This document shows positions 15,859 through 23,829 of a stretch of DNA of 26,677 bases, piece by piece. Position 1 is the first letter of the stretch; each line of letters starts with the position of its first letter. Source of the stretch: an uncultured Desulfobacterales bacterium (GTDB taxonomy: Bacteria > Desulfobacterota > Desulfobacteria > Desulfobacterales > JAFDCJ01); contig CALZJV010000061.1 of NCBI GenBank assembly GCA_945787595.1, positions 1 through 26,677 of the forward strand, written 5' to 3'. Both the position numbers and the translations under genes were made by a program. The notes under the pieces are model-generated. The model was not told where the DNA came from. It ran no database searches and saw only the letters and a list, made by a program, of their open reading frames with translations.

Positions 15859-16746
15859 TTATTCGATATTAGATAATCTGCGGTCCGCCTTCTGCCGGTT
15901 CGATTGAATGTGCCGAATCAGTTGAATCAGATCCGTAATCACCAGGTCAGCCCTAAGATTTTTACAACGGGGATCATCCGATCTCAGTCGCAGTGATCGG
16001 TTATCACCAGCAAACAGGGCTGTTTGAAATCCGGTAGCTTTGGCAGGGAAAATGTCGTTGAGCATGTCGTTACCTAAATAGAGAACACTAGACGGCGAAA
16101 TGCCTTTTGCCTTAAGCTTTTCAGCAGCTATCTTAAAGAGCGCAGGAGACGGTTTTGCCACTTCGTACCGATAGGAGTAAAACACAAGTTCGGGATCTAT
16201 CGCCAGATCTTTCAAGTCTAAATCCAGGAACCACCTGAACAAGTAGGGGGTATAAAACTGGGCATTGGAAATGATGCCCATCGAGATGCCCTGATGCCGG
16301 CAGGCAGACAGCATTCTTGCAAGATTGGGCATGGGGTATACCGGGTTGATAATTAATTCAAATTCCACGGCAAATTGCCGAGCGATGTTGCGGGCATCCT
16401 GCGGCAGAACCTTCATCCATATCCGGTCGATGTTGACTTCCGGAAAATCAACGCCTTGCTGGCGAAGTTCCTGATGCCTTGTTTTAATAGCCTGATAGAA
16501 CTCACCCAGCAGAGTCTGAGGTGCTTTTCGGATCGCATATTTGGCCAGCAGTTGCTTGATTTGATCAATCTGCAGCGATTTTTTATCGGCCAGACTGATG
16601 TCTCCCGATTCACTGATAAACAAGGTGCCGTAAATATCAAACAGCACGCATTTGATCTTTTCCTGCAATCTTCCTTGCGGCATTAAAGATGTCGGAAGGG
16701 GTGCCAGATGGTTGAGATATCTTTGAACTGATTTTTTTTCTATCAT
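15859..16746 (-). CDS. HAD-superfamily hydrolase
   Basis: 295 residues. Motif I CVLFDIYGTLF (nucleophile Asp about 36), a helical C1-type cap, motif II GIISNAQF, motif III Lys in VAKPSPALF, motif IV LYLGNDMLNDIFPA. The cap type and the motif I tyrosine fit the phosphoglycolate-phosphatase/REG-2-like branch. The substrate cannot be told; a phosphosugar is plausible beside the glycosyltransferase gene that ends 71 bases upstream on the same strand. The start has GGAG seven bases upstream. It is probably the last gene of the phosphatase-FHA-glycosyltransferase cluster. Confidence 0.88.
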   Translation of the reverse strand: MIEKKSVQRYLNHLAPLPTSLMPQGRLQEKIKCVLFDIYGTLFISESGDISLADKKSLQIDQIKQLLAKYAIRKAPQTLLGEFYQAIKTRHQELRQQGVDFPEVNIDRIWMKVLPQDARNIARQFAVEFELIINPVYPMPNLARMLSACRHQGISMGIISNAQFYTPYLFRWFLDLDLKDLAIDPELVFYSYRYEVAKPSPALFKIAAEKLKAKGISPSSVLYLGNDMLNDIFPAKATGFQTALFAGDNRSLRLRSDDPRCKNLRADLVITDLIQLIRHIQSNRQKADRRLSNIE

Positions 16747-16816
16747 GCCACTACTCCATTTGTGTCAAGTTACCCTCCTTTGGAATGATAGCAACGCCGC
16801 CGCCTTAACCGGATTG

Positions 16817-18226
16817 CTACTCAAGGTAATCCCCCCACTTTAACAGGCTGAACTGCTCCAGATTCAAAAAGGCCTCAGCCAGGGCGGTTTTATCGATTCT
16901 TTGTTTGACCGGTGTTGTGACCACATTATTGTAAAGGCTCAACAATTGTTGCCGGTATATCGTTGGGTTGTAACATTGTTGAATAATCCGTTTATTGATT
17001 TTGATAAGTTTTTTTTTACCCGAAATCATGCCGGGATCAGAAAGAAATGGATTTATCTGAATCAACTTTTCGGCATCCAGTCTGCTGGAGATCAGGTGTA
17101 ATATCACCTCTTTTTGGGCTACTTCATCCAGAATCCCAAAATCGATGACTCCATCTTTTGTAATGGAATCAAGTGCTTGCAGAATCAAGGCTTTATTCGT
17201 GGTTAAATTTAGAAGCTTACAGGCATTTAATACACAGGCAGTCCACCTTTGGTTGAAGCGGCGAAAGTCGATCCAATCCACCGGGGCACGCAGACTGGTA
17301 TAGAGATGCTCAAGTTGGATGCCGTTTCTTGTAAAATCCCGGCTGATGTCTGGAAGGTTGCGTCCCCAAAGAAATTTTTTAAAAAGCCAGGGCTCAAGAA
17401 AAGAAAATCCAAATCCCTCGGTGATGCTGGTTGTGATCAGGAATTCAGCAGACAGCACCAGGGTTTCAAAATCATGAGCCAGGCCCTTTTCAAATTCGAA
17501 ATTTAGTTTCTGATCTTTTACAAAACCTTTCCAACCCTCGTAGCTTTTTATGTCTGCCGGGCTGTTTGGCGGCAAAGTGATGGCCAGGGTCTGTCCGTGT
17601 GCCAAAAACATAGACAATAAAATGGCCTCGCCGATATTTTTACGCCGGATCGCTCTGATCGGATACAAGACCAAGGGTTTCTGCAATTCAACTTGTGGCT
17701 TGCTCGAACACGGATTGACAGCGTTCACCAGCCGGTGCAAGCCATTTTTTTGCAGTCCTGCAGCGAGCAGGATGTCATAATCCCGCTGATTGATGACGCC
17801 ATAATGACAGTCTGCCGGATACTCGTCTGCAAAATAGTCAAAAGGTCGTCCGTCCTCAGCAAAATCATGGATCTGCAAAAACAGATTTAGGCCTCTTTTT
17901 TGTAATGATTTTAAAATTTCTAAAAATCTTATATTTTTTGCCAGGGTAGGGTTGTGTACGTGAAGGACATCGCACGATCCGTGAAATTTGTGACGGATGG
18001 CATTGATGATCGATTCGGCGACATCATCCGGATCAATTTTATTTTTAAACTGACTGCTGTATCCAAGTTCGGGAATATGAACGAAATCGGCAGGAAACGG
18101 CGTCTTCGGCAGAAGTCCGGTAAGCACGAGAGTCTGCCATTTCTTGCCGATGGCAGCCAGCTGATGCTTTAAAACCGTGGTGACCCCGCCGGTTTTTAGA
18201 TGATAATGCAGAAATGCGATTTTCAT
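16817..18226 (-). CDS. GT-B glycosyltransferase (group 1-like)
   Basis: 469 residues. The N-terminal Rossmann domain opens with MKIAFLHYHLKTGGVTTVL, the acceptor-side glycine loop of GT4-type enzymes. A basic YPIRAIRRKNIGEA segment (about residue 190) stands where the donor phosphate-binding Arg/Lys lie, and EGFGFSFLEP (about 268-277) is the E-x7-E donor signature. The C-terminal ~120 residues are an added helical region. Cytoplasmic, no signal peptide. It starts eight bases after the FHA gene stop, so it is co-transcribed with it, suggesting phospho-signal control of a sugar-transfer step (for example trehalose/mannosyl-type transfer; unproven). The ribosome-binding site is poor, consistent with coupling. 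Confidence 0.85.
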   Translation of the reverse strand: MKIAFLHYHLKTGGVTTVLKHQLAAIGKKWQTLVLTGLLPKTPFPADFVHIPELGYSSQFKNKIDPDDVAESIINAIRHKFHGSCDVLHVHNPTLAKNIRFLEILKSLQKRGLNLFLQIHDFAEDGRPFDYFADEYPADCHYGVINQRDYDILLAAGLQKNGLHRLVNAVNPCSSKPQVELQKPLVLYPIRAIRRKNIGEAILLSMFLAHGQTLAITLPPNSPADIKSYEGWKGFVKDQKLNFEFEKGLAHDFETLVLSAEFLITTSITEGFGFSFLEPWLFKKFLWGRNLPDISRDFTRNGIQLEHLYTSLRAPVDWIDFRRFNQRWTACVLNACKLLNLTTNKALILQALDSITKDGVIDFGILDEVAQKEVILHLISSRLDAEKLIQINPFLSDPGMISGKKKLIKINKRIIQQCYNPTIYRQQLLSLYNNVVTTPVKQRIDKTALAEAFLNLEQFSLLKWGDYLE

Positions 18227-18234
18227 GCATTTTG

Positions 18235-18978
18235 CTATATCATTTTTTTCTTTCTTTGATTAGGTTTTATTATAAAAAATTGCAGTTTCGCTGATCCAAT
18301 CTCGATGATATCTAGATCATTGAGGATGGCTGATCGTTTCACTACTTTTTCATTGAGTTTCGGCTTTGACAGACCACCAACATAGCTTAAGTAGAAACCA
18401 TCGGGTCTTCTGCTGATAGTAACCGAGGTTCGTCCCATAAATAGACCCTTGACAACAATGTCGGATGTAGAGTGTTTGCCGAGTTTGGTAATTCTTCCCT
18501 TGAGCTTGATTTTACCTTTTCCACCAGCCAAATAGGTTAAAATCCCAGCCTTTTCAGTCTTATTACCTTTGGTGGGCGGCGGGGAAATTTTCGAATTGAT
18601 CTTTTTCATCATATTGCGATGCTGGCTCGTATCAATTACCATGGTTTCTTCCGCTTCTTCGATACCGTCATCGGACATCACCTCATCTTCGGAATAGGAA
18701 AAGATCAGAGAGTGCTTCCCGATATTGATAACATCTCCATTTTTAAGCCAGTGTGAATTAATCAGTTCCTCGTTGACGAAAGAACCATTTTTGCTTTGCA
18801 GGTCGACCAGCACAAACCCGTCTGCCACCGAATCTATCTTGGCATGATGACCCGAAACAGCCAGGTTTTCGATGATCACGTCATTGTTTTGCTTACGGCC
18901 GATGGTTATGGCATGGCCCTGTTGAAGCTGATAATCTTCAAGGGTGGTATCTTTAAATTTTAAGATTAAATTTGGCAT
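18235..18978 (-). CDS. Protein with two FHA domains
   Basis: 247 residues. The first FHA domain (1-~95) keeps the phosphothreonine-binding set: IGRKQNNDV, SGHHAKI and SKNGSFVN. A ~55-residue acidic/basic linker contains a possible phosphorylation patch EETMVIDT, similar to the conserved TxVIDT-like segment ahead of FHA domains. A second, degenerate FHA fold (~150-242) has LGKHSTSDI but lacks the SxxH and NG residues. It would read threonine phosphorylation set by a kinase not present in the window. It sits 21 bases after the PP2C gene and 8 bases before the glycosyltransferase. Confidence 0.88.
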   Translation of the reverse strand: MPNLILKFKDTTLEDYQLQQGHAITIGRKQNNDVIIENLAVSGHHAKIDSVADGFVLVDLQSKNGSFVNEELINSHWLKNGDVINIGKHSLIFSYSEDEVMSDDGIEEAEETMVIDTSQHRNMMKKINSKISPPPTKGNKTEKAGILTYLAGGKGKIKLKGRITKLGKHSTSDIVVKGLFMGRTSVTISRRPDGFYLSYVGGLSKPKLNEKVVKRSAILNDLDIIEIGSAKLQFFIIKPNQRKKKMI

Positions 18979-18999
18979 CTTGCTGCTCCTGGATTTTTT

Positions 19000-19851
19000 T
19001 TAAATTATGCTGCTTTTTATTCTAGTCAGAATTTTGAAAGAATTCCGTTTAACCAGGGCGAAAAATCGATTGATTTTATCTTGTGAATTCTTTACCAATT
19101 TGACATTAAGCACAATCACGGTAATGTTGTCATCCCCGCCGCGATCATTGGCCAGTTCCACCAGTTTTTGACATGCGACATCGGGCCGATTGTTGCGGGC
19201 CAGTTCAAGGATTTCTTCCGGTGGCACCTTGTCGTTCAAACCGTCGGAGCTGATCACCACAATATCATCGCTGAAACATTGAATTTCATAAATATCTGCT
19301 TTTACCGATTTTTCCGTTCCCACTGCACGGGTTAAAACATGTCTAAATTCCATCCCAAGTCTTTCGGCGTTTTCCGGGTTAAGAGCGTACTGTTCTGCCA
19401 GAAAGGTGTGGGGTACCGACAGCTGCTTGATGTTGCCGTCACGAACCAGATAAATGGGGCTGTCTCCGACATTGGCCGCAATCAGGGTGCTTTCGGTAAA
19501 GTATACGGCCGACACAGTTGAACCCATGCCCCGGCGGGATCTGTTTGCCAGAGACGCTTTATGCACGACCTGGTTGGAGATGCGAATACTGCTGAGAAGG
19601 TGGTTGGCTTCCCGGGAGAGGGTTTCATCGAAGTCGGCAGTTTGATCACAATCGTCATTGCCTATTGATTTTTTTATGTACGCCCCGATGGTTTCGACAA
19701 CCATCTGACTGGCGATATCCCCGGCCAGATGGCCACCCATCCCATCGGCGACGACATAAAGTCCCAGGGCATCTTCAAGAATCAGGGCATCTTCATTGGC
19801 TTTTCGTTTTTTGCCCCTATCGGTAATACTTGCCGACTCTACAATCATCAT
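19000..19851 (-). CDS. PP2C-family serine/threonine protein phosphatase
   Basis: 283 residues of the bacterial Stp/PrpC type. Metal-binding motifs are all present: NED near the N-terminus, VADGMGGHLAGD, NVGDSPIYLV, ISSDGLND and RGGDDNITVIVL. After the catalytic core (~245 residues) a basic tail follows with no membrane helix. It removes phosphate from Ser/Thr on proteins and here leads a cluster with a twin-FHA protein and a glycosyltransferase, the usual context of Hanks-kinase signalling. Two adjacent ATG codons (19851 and 19848) are possible starts; no clear ribosome-binding site. Confidence 0.93.
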   Translation of the reverse strand: MMIVESASITDRGKKRKANEDALILEDALGLYVVADGMGGHLAGDIASQMVVETIGAYIKKSIGNDDCDQTADFDETLSREANHLLSSIRISNQVVHKASLANRSRRGMGSTVSAVYFTESTLIAANVGDSPIYLVRDGNIKQLSVPHTFLAEQYALNPENAERLGMEFRHVLTRAVGTEKSVKADIYEIQCFSDDIVVISSDGLNDKVPPEEILELARNNRPDVACQKLVELANDRGGDDNITVIVLNVKLVKNSQDKINRFFALVKRNSFKILTRIKSSII

Positions 19852-19905
19852 AATGTTTAAATATCAAAAAAAAATTGATTTCGTAATTAGGTTAATATAT
19901 TTTTC

Positions 19906-19918
19906 GGTATTCGATACC
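19906..19918. promoter_or_regulatory. GGTATTCGATACC palindrome between divergent genes
   Basis: A 13-base inverted repeat (GGTAT-tcg-ATACC) lies in the 235-base region between the PP2C gene and manA, 55 bases upstream of the phosphatase start. It could be an operator for the phosphatase promoter. This rests on symmetry and position only. Confidence 0.3.
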
Positions 19919-20086
19919 AAAAAACTTGCTGTTGCCGAATTAATTTATTATTTAGGTTGAACGGTTCAGCGTTCACGGTTCCCGGTTAAAGTACCCTAAA
20001 TGGTTTCAATTTCTAATATCGTCCATCTGAAGGAAAACATTAATTTTTTCAAATAATTTTAACATTTATCATGTAATGGCGAAACC

Positions 20087-21289
20087 ATGCATACTATCAA
20101 ATTGCTTAAAAATACCATACAGAATTATGCTTGGGGGTCCCCAACCGCAATTCCTGAACTTCTCGGAGAGCAAAACCCTTCGCATGAACCCAGAGCGGAG
20201 CTTTGGATGGGCGCTCACCCCAAAGCGCCATCGTTTGTAAATTATGATGGCCATTGGCTGTCGCTAGCAGAATTAATCGCAGAGTATCCGCAAGAGATTC
20301 TGGGACATACTGTGGCTTTGGCATTTGACAACAAGCTGCCGTATCTGTTCAAAGTGCTGGCGGCTGCAAGACCCCTCTCCATTCAGGCCCACCCCAGCCT
20401 GAATCAGGCTAAAGAGGGGTTTGGAAGGGAAAACGACCAGGGCATCGCTATGGATGCGCCCAACCGGAATTATAAGGATGACAACCATAAACCGGAGTGC
20501 ATATGTGCTTTATCTCCGTTTTGGGCGATGTATGGATTTCGCAATATCCCCGAGATCCTTGCCCTGATGGGGAAAAGTTGCCCCGTCGCGTTGGCCGGTG
20601 ATCTGGATTTGCTAAAAAAACGCCCGGACCCTGCAGGATTGAAGAGATTTTTTACGTCTTTGATGACCATGGATTCGCCACGCCAAAATCAATTGGTAGA
20701 TGAGGCTGTCCAAAATGCGCAGCAATATTCTGATGAAGATATTGCGTTTCACTGGATAACAAGACTTTCAAATGAGTACCCTACCGATATTGGAGTTCTC
20801 GCCCCCCTGTTGTTAAATTTGATTGAATTGAAGCCTGGTGAAGCATTATTTCTGCCGGCTGCGGAACTGCACGCCTATTTGGAGGGGGTGGGATTGGAAT
20901 TAATGGCCAATTCGGATAATGTTTTACGGGGAGGACTGACCCCGAAACATATAGATGTGCCGGAACTATTGAAAGTGCTGAGCTTTGAATCTCGCCCTGT
21001 TAATATACTGAAGGCAGTAAAAAAAAATAAGAACGAACAGATATATGCCAGCGAGGCGGATGAATTTGTTCTTTCGGTGGTTTCAGCGTCAGCAGGGAGC
21101 CCTTATCGATCATCCAAATCAAGAAGTGTTGAAATCATGCTGTGTACCCAAGGCACGGCTGACTTAAAGGATAATGGCACCCAAGAAATAATCAATATTA
21201 AAAAAGGGGATTCCGCCATTATCCCCGCTGCAGTAACCAGCTACTCTATTGCCGGGGATGCCCTGATTTATAAGGCCGCCGTCACATAA
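20087..21289 (+). CDS. manA: Mannose-6-phosphate isomerase, class I
   Basis: 400 residues. It interconverts mannose-6-phosphate and fructose-6-phosphate, feeding GDP-mannose for polysaccharides. Zinc ligands are visible in SIQAHPS (Gln, His), HKPEC (Glu) and ELHAYLEG (His). The substrate region NSDNVLRGGLTPKH is intact, and the C-terminal ~90 residues form the second cupin (GDSAIIPAA). The start ATG at 20087 follows directly on YAWG-type N-terminal sequence expected for the family; ribosome-binding site weak. Divergent from the PP2C cluster, whose glycosyltransferase may share the sugar-nucleotide pool. Confidence 0.95.
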   Translation: MHTIKLLKNTIQNYAWGSPTAIPELLGEQNPSHEPRAELWMGAHPKAPSFVNYDGHWLSLAELIAEYPQEILGHTVALAFDNKLPYLFKVLAAARPLSIQAHPSLNQAKEGFGRENDQGIAMDAPNRNYKDDNHKPECICALSPFWAMYGFRNIPEILALMGKSCPVALAGDLDLLKKRPDPAGLKRFFTSLMTMDSPRQNQLVDEAVQNAQQYSDEDIAFHWITRLSNEYPTDIGVLAPLLLNLIELKPGEALFLPAAELHAYLEGVGLELMANSDNVLRGGLTPKHIDVPELLKVLSFESRPVNILKAVKKNKNEQIYASEADEFVLSVVSASAGSPYRSSKSRSVEIMLCTQGTADLKDNGTQEIINIKKGDSAIIPAAVTSYSIAGDALIYKAAVT

Positions 21290-21366
21290 TTACTGTTTTT
21301 TTTCCCAAAGACAGTGAAATATTTTGACAAACGGCGGCGAATATGGTTTCAAGTATTTTTAATCCC

Positions 21367-21395
21367 TTGACAAAAGCAAAAGATTTAATTAGCTT
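21367..21395 (+). promoter_or_regulatory. Candidate sigma-70 promoter for ihfA
   Basis: A perfect TTGACA -35 (21367-21372), a 17-base spacer and TAGCTT (21390-21395) as a weak -10. The start codon of ihfA lies 61 bases downstream of the -10. The weak -10 keeps confidence low. Confidence 0.4.
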
Positions 21396-21455
21396 AGCGC
21401 CGTTGCCATGATTTTTCCACTCAGAGTCCTTTTAGACCACAGGAGTAAATGATCT

Positions 21456-21740
21456 ATGACACTGACCAAAGCCAATATCGTAGATGCAATTCACAATGAT
21501 CTCGGATTTCCCAAAAACCGATCCGCCGAACTGATAGAGATTCTGCTGGAACAAATTAAAAGTACTTTAGAAAAAGGAGAAGACGTTCTAATCAGCGGAT
21601 TCGGTAAATTTTGTGTAAAGAACAAAAAGGAAAGAAGAGGAAGAAATCCGGCCACAGGAGATGATATGATGCTCTCGCAACGTCAGGTTGTCACCTTCCG
21701 GTGCTCCCATTTGTTAAGGGAGAAGATTAGCGGCCGGTGA
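21456..21740 (+). CDS. ihfA: Integration host factor alpha subunit
   Basis: 94 residues. A DNA-bending architectural protein of the HU/IHF family. MTLTKANIVDAI opens the helical body, GFGKFCVKNK forms the beta arm base and GRNPATGDD is the arm tip with the Pro that intercalates in DNA; the tail ends RCSHLLREKI. Residues favour IHF alpha over HU. AGGAG lies ten bases upstream of the ATG. Eleven bases separate it from the small membrane protein gene downstream, so they are co-transcribed. IHF would also serve the integrase of the left-hand element (inference). Confidence 0.92.
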   Translation: MTLTKANIVDAIHNDLGFPKNRSAELIEILLEQIKSTLEKGEDVLISGFGKFCVKNKKERRGRNPATGDDMMLSQRQVVTFRCSHLLREKISGR

Positions 21741-21750
21741 TCTCAAATCT

Positions 21751-22197
21751 ATGAGTGGGATATTTATCAGGTGGCTGACCTCTACCGGGGCCATCATTCT
21801 TACATCCTATTTGCTTGGCGGCATCCACGTAGACGGGTTTTTTACGGCGTTTTTCGCTGCCGCCATGCTGGGTATCTTTAACGCCCTATTTAGACCCATC
21901 GCACTTCTTGTTACCCTTCCAATCAACATTCTGACCCTGGGGTTTTTTACCTTTGTGATCAACGCGCTGATGCTTAAAATGGCATCCAGTGTTATATCCG
22001 GCTTTGAGGTTCATGGATTTGGGTCGGCTGTTTTAGGCTCACTGATGATCAGCGTTATCAGCTGGTTGCTGAATTCGTTTATTGATAGGCGCGGGACAAG
22101 GCACACCATTGATTTAGGGCACAGAACCGGTCATACAGACACAACCCCAAACCATACGATAGATTTGAAACGTAAAAAGGATGATCACTGGGAATAA
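21751..22197 (+). CDS. Phage holin family 4-like membrane protein
   Basis: 148 residues with four membrane helices within the first ~113 (for example IILTSYLLGGIHV, AAMLGIFNALFRPI, INILTLGFFTFVINALML and SAVLGSLMISVISWLLNSF) and a polar His/Thr-rich tail. The NALFRPI and PINILTLG motifs are hallmarks of the PF04020 family (four-TMS holin superfamily), which is common in chromosomes and usually not a lysis protein. GGTGA precedes the start, which lies within the ihfA operon. Confidence 0.88.
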   Translation: MSGIFIRWLTSTGAIILTSYLLGGIHVDGFFTAFFAAAMLGIFNALFRPIALLVTLPINILTLGFFTFVINALMLKMASSVISGFEVHGFGSAVLGSLMISVISWLLNSFIDRRGTRHTIDLGHRTGHTDTTPNHTIDLKRKKDDHWE

Positions 22198-22210
22198 TTC
22201 CAAGGAATGT

Positions 22211-22325
22211 CTATTGACGAATGTCGAATGTCGAATTAAGGAATCCTTTCGATTTTAAATTTTCAATCTAAATGACAGAGCGTAGCGAATTCCATCATTC
22301 GACATTCGTCGTTCGTCATTCATCA
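22211..22325. repeat. Inverted-repeat intergenic element built of GACGAATGTCGAAT
   Basis: GACGAATGTCGAAT at 22216-22229 is the exact reverse complement of ATTCGACATTCGTC at 22297-22310, with further degenerate copies on both sides. The element fills the gap between the convergent holin-like gene and cobT and may act as a bidirectional transcript end. The left flank CTATTGACGAATG is shared with 13870-13882. Confidence 0.6.
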
Positions 22326-22334
22326 TTTGGAGAT

Positions 22335-23396
22335 TTAAGACTCCTTATCCGCGACTCCGGCTTCTTCAAATGTCATCACTTCTTTAAAGACACCAACTGC
22401 ACCCTGCATGATGCTCATGGCCAAGGCACCGCCGGTTCCTTCTCCCAATCGCATCCCGAGATCTAGAATCGGGTCTAACTTGAGATACTCCAGCATCGTG
22501 CGGTGCCCGGACTCCTCAGAACAGTGGCCGGCAAACAGATAATCCGTCGCCAGAGGGCAAAGTGTCCGGGCAATGAGAGCACCGGCTGTCGAAATGAAGC
22601 CGTCAATTACAACCGGGCGGCGGTGAAAACCGCCGGACAGTACACAGCCGGCAATGGCCCCAATTTCAAAGCCGCCCACTTTGGCAAGCACATCCAGACC
22701 GTCTGCGGGATTCGGGCTGTTTGTTGCGATGCCGCGGGCAATGGCATCCCGTTTGCGCGCGAGCCCTGCGATATCCACACCGGTTCCACGTCCAACCATT
22801 TTTTCCAAATCAGCACCGCATATGACGGCACCGATGGCAGCCGAAGGCGTGGTGTTACCGATACCCATGTCTCCAGTGCCCAGAATCTCAACTCCGTTTT
22901 GATAGAGCCTGGAAGCTTCCTGAAAACCGAATAAGATGGATTGTTCAGCCTCTTTGCGTGTCATTGCCGGTCCGCGGGCGAAATTGGCGGTCCCAGGTGC
23001 AATTTTGTGAACGATCAATCGATCGCTGTCAACGCCGTCCAATTCAGCCATGATTCCCATATCCACAACGTATACATCCGCTGCCACGTGCCGTGCGATG
23101 GCATTTATGCCGGCGCCACCGGCAAAAAACGTCTGAACCATGGCAGCGGTCACCTCCTGAGGGTATGCGCTGACGCCTTCCGCCACGATTCCGTGATCAC
23201 CGGCCATTATCAAAATCGCTTTGCGGTGTATGGACGGCTGTAATGTTTTTTGGATACCGCAGAGTCGTTCGGAAATTTCATGCAGCCTTCCCAATGCCCG
23301 GGTTGGCATGACTAACTTTGCAGTGCGTGTTTCGGCCTTGGCAATCCATTCCTGATCCAGGGACTCGATTCCTTTTACAATGTCTTGCAAATTCAT
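22335..23396 (-). CDS. cobT: Nicotinate-nucleotide:dimethylbenzimidazole phosphoribosyltransferase
   Basis: 353 residues, normal length. It makes alpha-ribazole phosphate, the lower ligand of cobalamin, from NaMN and a benzimidazole base. Family motifs: MAGDHGIVAEGVSAYP, FFAGGAGINAIARH, GTGDMGIGNTTPSAA and LGEGTGGALAM, where Glu of GEGTGGA (about 319) is the catalytic base. AGGAGG lies nine bases upstream of the ATG. It is the first gene behind a cobalamin riboswitch and its terminator, so it is expected to be shut off when cobalamin is plentiful. No other cobalamin genes are inside the window. Confidence 0.97.
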   Translation of the reverse strand: MNLQDIVKGIESLDQEWIAKAETRTAKLVMPTRALGRLHEISERLCGIQKTLQPSIHRKAILIMAGDHGIVAEGVSAYPQEVTAAMVQTFFAGGAGINAIARHVAADVYVVDMGIMAELDGVDSDRLIVHKIAPGTANFARGPAMTRKEAEQSILFGFQEASRLYQNGVEILGTGDMGIGNTTPSAAIGAVICGADLEKMVGRGTGVDIAGLARKRDAIARGIATNSPNPADGLDVLAKVGGFEIGAIAGCVLSGGFHRRPVVIDGFISTAGALIARTLCPLATDYLFAGHCSEESGHRTMLEYLKLDPILDLGMRLGEGTGGALAMSIMQGAVGVFKEVMTFEEAGVADKES

Positions 23397-23447
23397 TTTA
23401 AAGATCCTCCTGAAGTTTTTGATGTCGTTCTAACTTTGGGTCCGCTC

Positions 23448-23483
23448 AAAAAAAAATCCCCAAGCGCAGGCGCTTGAGGATTT
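23448..23483 (-). terminator. Intrinsic terminator between riboswitch and cobT
   Basis: On the minus strand, AAATCCTCAAGCGC (23483-23470) pairs with GCGCTTGGGGATTT (23467-23454) with one G-U pair, followed by a T run. It lies between the riboswitch and the cobT ribosome-binding site, the expression platform expected for transcriptional attenuation. Confidence 0.85.
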
Positions 23484-23507
23484 ACCATCTCCACAAACAT
23501 GAACATA

Positions 23508-23672
23508 ATGGCAGGTCTTCTGACTGTCGGATCAATCTACTCCCCGCGCCTTCCCGATTTGTTTGTTGACAGATCAGTGGCAATTTGCGGGTTTTGTCCC
23601 CGAACACAGCGGCGGGTCCGTACCGGAATTTCACCGGTTTCCCTGTTGGGCCCCAAGGGCACCATCACGTTA
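23508..23672 (-). ncRNA. Cobalamin riboswitch controlling cobT
   Basis: On the minus strand the conserved parts occur in the known order: CCGGTGAAATTCCGGTACGG (from 23637), CCCGCCGCTGTG, the B12-box GCCACTG (23581-23575), GGGAAGGCGCG, and GTCAGAAGACCTGCC (23524-23510). This is the AdoCbl/cobalamin aptamer. It is followed by a terminator and then cobT, so ligand binding should stop transcription. The plus-strand open stretch over this region is not a gene. Confidence 0.95.
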
Positions 23673-23691
23673 CATGAAAAATTTATGGTCA

Positions 23692-23720
23692 CAAATAAAT
23701 TAACAGGAATTGATTGTCAA
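23692..23720 (-). promoter_or_regulatory. Sigma-70 promoter of the riboswitch-cobT transcript
   Basis: TTGACA (23720-23715), a 17-base spacer and TATTTG (23697-23692) on the minus strand, predicting a transcript start near 23685, just ahead of the riboswitch aptamer. Confidence 0.7.
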
Positions 23721-23829
23721 GGATTTCTTTTGCTGAAATTTGTCCCGACAGCCTGCGACCAAGTCTTTCGATGTGAATTAGCCGAATTGGGATTTGTCGC
23801 CTGCCGTTTGGGAAAGCCAGAAAACGATA

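Noticed and set aside
23454..23483. CRISPR or tandem repeat suggested by CAAGCGCAGGCGCTTG
   Set aside because: It is a single hairpin with a T run on the minus strand, a terminator.
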